Origin: Veillonellaceae bacterium UBA5809
GTDB taxonomy: Bacteria; Bacillota; Negativicutes; Veillonellales; Dialisteraceae
Direction of reading: 5' to 3'
DNA length: 6,570 nt
Assembly: GCA_002417965.1 (NCBI GenBank)
Contig: DIDD01000145.1
Coordinates: 1 to 6,570, forward strand
The position numbers were made by a program, and so were the translations under genes. The notes under the pieces are model-generated. The model searched no databases. It had not been told where the DNA came from and worked only from the letters and a program-made list of their open reading frames with translations. Position 1 is the first letter of the stretch; each line of letters opens with the position of its first letter. Of this stretch, positions 5,111-6,570 are shown one piece after another.

Positions 5111-5767
5111 ATGATTGATTATATCCTGTCCATTGTTCCCGGCCTGCTGGGCGGGCTCTGGGTATCAGGGCAGATTTTTCTGCTGACTATTGTACTGTCA
5201 CTGCCTTTGGGGATTTTTCTGGCCATGGTCAGACTGTCCCATGTTCTGGTGCTGCGGAAAACAGCAGAAATATATATCTATGTAATGCGGGGAACGCCTC
5301 TCATGCTGCAGATTCTTTTTATTTATTACGGACTTCCGCTGATTCCGGGGGTTCATATTGAGTTATCTGATTTTCCGGCGGCCATACTGGCTTTTGTAGC
5401 TAATTATGCAGCTTATTTTGCTGAAATTTTCCGGGGTGGGATCCAGTCCATCAGCCGTGGGCAGTATGAAGGAGCACGGGTGCTTGGTTTTACCTACGGA
5501 CAGACAATGTGGCATGTGGTTCTTCCCCAGGTTGTCAAAAGAGTGCTGCCTCCGCTGGGAAATGAGACGATCACTCTGCTGAAGGATACATCACTGGTGT
5601 ATATACTGGCCATGAATGATCTGATGCGGCTGACACGTGCGGTTGTACAGCGCGATTTTGATACGACGGCTTTTTTTGTGGCAGCTGTATTTTATCTGGT
5701 ATGTACGTATGTACTTACAAGAATTTTTTCCTGGCTTGAAAAGCACTATGCAGTCTATGAAGATTAA
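5111..5767 (+). CDS. Polar amino acid ABC transporter permease (HisM/GlnP family)
   Basis: This 218-residue integral membrane protein forms the channel of the importer. Hydrophobic segments lie near residues 12-38, 54-78, 88-107, about 150-170 and 187-208, fitting the five-helix plan of the His/Glu/Gln/Arg permease family. Family marks are MRGTPLMLQILFIYYGLP (59-76), the AYFAEIFRGGIQSI block (101-114), and the EAA-loop sequence starting EGARVLG and ending LPQ (120-140), which docks on the ATPase. The NETITLLKDTSLV segment (151-163) is also typical. Only one permease gene is present, so a homodimer is inferred. ATG 5111 is preferred over the adjacent TTG 5108 because GGAGGG (5097-5102) lies 8 bases upstream of the ATG. 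Seventy bases separate it from the binding-protein gene and ten from the ATPase gene. Confidence 0.93.
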   Translation: MIDYILSIVPGLLGGLWVSGQIFLLTIVLSLPLGIFLAMVRLSHVLVLRKTAEIYIYVMRGTPLMLQILFIYYGLPLIPGVHIELSDFPAAILAFVANYAAYFAEIFRGGIQSISRGQYEGARVLGFTYGQTMWHVVLPQVVKRVLPPLGNETITLLKDTSLVYILAMNDLMRLTRAVVQRDFDTTAFFVAAVFYLVCTYVLTRIFSWLEKHYAVYED

Positions 5768-5777
5768 GGGGACCATC

Positions 5778-6536
5778 ATGCATTTTATTGAAATGAAAAA
5801 TATACGCAAACAATTTGGGCCGCTGACAGTGCTGCATGATGTAAGTATGTCACTGGAAAAAGGTCAGGTTGTATCTATTATCGGGCCGTCAGGAGCAGGG
5901 AAAAGCACATTTTTACGGTGTCTGAATCATCTGGAGGTGATTCAGTCCGGTTCTATTTGTGTAGACGGTGATTATCTGGTCCGCACAGATCAGGGGAAGG
6001 CCGTATATGCAGGGGAAAAGAACATACGTAAAATCTGCGGGCGTATGGGGATGGTTTTTCAGTCATTCAATTTGTTTCCCCATATGACAGTGCTGGATAA
6101 TGTGACGGCAGCCCCCCTATATGTCAAAAAGATGGAAAAAAAGGATATTTTGCCTGTTGCGGAAGAACTTCTTCAGAAGGTGGGACTGTGGGAAAAAAGA
6201 GATGTTTATCCGGGCAGTCTGTCCGGGGGGCAGAAACAGCGTGTAGCCATAGCCCGGGCTCTGGCCATGTCTCCGGATATTATGTTGTTTGATGAGCCCA
6301 CCAGTGCTTTGGATCCTGAGCTGACGGGAGAGGTGCTTAAAACAATTCACCAGCTGGCCGATGAGAATATGACTATGGTCATTGTGACGCATGAGATGGC
6401 ATTTGCCAAATCGGTATCAGATAAAGTTCTTTTTATGGTGGATGGGCGTGTGGAGGAAGAAGGAAGCAGTTCTGATGTTTTTGATTCACCCCAGAGCGGA
6501 CGGACGCGTGCTTTTCTTCAGTCAATTCTCCATTAA
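5778..6536 (+). CDS. Polar amino acid ABC transporter ATP-binding protein (GlnQ/HisP family)
   Basis: This 252-residue cytoplasmic ATPase powers the importer. All nucleotide-binding motifs are intact: Walker A GPSGAGKST (36-44), Q-loop Gln95 in VFQSFNLFPHMTVLDNV, signature LSGGQKQR (148-155), Walker B IMLFDE (168-173) with catalytic Glu173, D-loop SALD (176-179) and switch His205 (VTHEM). The FNLFPHMTVL-NV block is typical of the amino acid branch. The segment between Walker A and the Q-loop (about residues 63-88) contains the insert common in HisP-like subunits. ATG 5778 is chosen because AAGGGGA (5766-5772) lies 5 bases upstream and the N-terminus then begins MHFIEMKNIRKQFG, as expected. 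A longer frame from 5637 would run inside the permease gene. It is the last complete gene in the window, and no clear terminator is seen in the 34 bases after its stop. Confidence 0.95.
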   Translation: MHFIEMKNIRKQFGPLTVLHDVSMSLEKGQVVSIIGPSGAGKSTFLRCLNHLEVIQSGSICVDGDYLVRTDQGKAVYAGEKNIRKICGRMGMVFQSFNLFPHMTVLDNVTAAPLYVKKMEKKDILPVAEELLQKVGLWEKRDVYPGSLSGGQKQRVAIARALAMSPDIMLFDEPTSALDPELTGEVLKTIHQLADENMTMVIVTHEMAFAKSVSDKVLFMVDGRVEEEGSSSDVFDSPQSGRTRAFLQSILH

Positions 6537-6570
6537 AAGGGAATTCAGGCCTTTCCATAAAACACAGAGA

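Noticed and set aside
5637..5777. 47-codon N-terminal extension of the ATPase
   Set aside because: It lies within the permease gene in another frame and has no family similarity. The expected ATPase N-terminus and SD fit the start at 5778.
6537..6570. Terminator or next gene after the ATPase
   Set aside because: Only a 5-bp AAAGG/CCTTT pairing is possible and no U-run follows within the window. The remaining sequence is too short to judge.

Overview
The window looks like chromosome of a Clostridia-type Firmicute, perhaps close to Lachnospiraceae. The grounds are moderate GC, strong purine-rich Shine-Dalgarno sites, canonical TTGACA/TATAAT promoters, lipoprotein signal peptides ending in L-A-G-C, and a DUF4931 gene next to a COG1768-type phosphoesterase. 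Genus cannot be fixed from the sequence alone. I see no rRNA, tRNA, CRISPR array, insertion sequence or phage gene.

Layout: (1) 1-386 is the 3' end of a PgeF/YfiH-type multicopper-fold gene, cut by the window edge. (2) 388-587 carries a strong sigma-A-type promoter followed almost at once by an intrinsic-terminator hairpin. (3) 588-1418 is a stand-alone substrate-binding lipoprotein resembling Campylobacter PEB1a (aspartate/glutamate). (4) 1426-1490 is a long stem-loop that can end transcription from both sides. (5) 3201-1493 on the minus strand is a tight three-gene operon: a DUF4931 GalT/HIT-like protein, a calcineurin-like phosphoesterase and an unrecognised 76-residue protein. (6) 3202-3415 is a divergent promoter region. 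(7) 3416-6536 on the plus strand is a polar amino acid ABC uptake operon: two paralogous substrate-binding lipoproteins, one permease and one ATPase.

How the genes work together: the permease (one gene, so probably a homodimer) and the ATPase form the membrane importer. The two tandem lipoproteins are expected to deliver ligand to it from the cell surface. They differ at a key pocket position: the second keeps the Asp that usually holds the ligand amino group, and the first has Ala there. The upstream PEB1a-like lipoprotein has no permease or ATPase next to it, so it may share this importer or one elsewhere. The minus-strand operon lies between the transport genes and has no obvious link to transport.

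The gene content is mostly ordinary. The parts most worth a second look are the promoter-terminator leader at 434-547, the pocket change in the first tandem binding protein, the inverted repeats at the promoter of the ABC operon, the hairpin between the binding-protein and permease genes, and the small coupled minus-strand gene. I found no convincing new defence, mobile or RNA-guided system.
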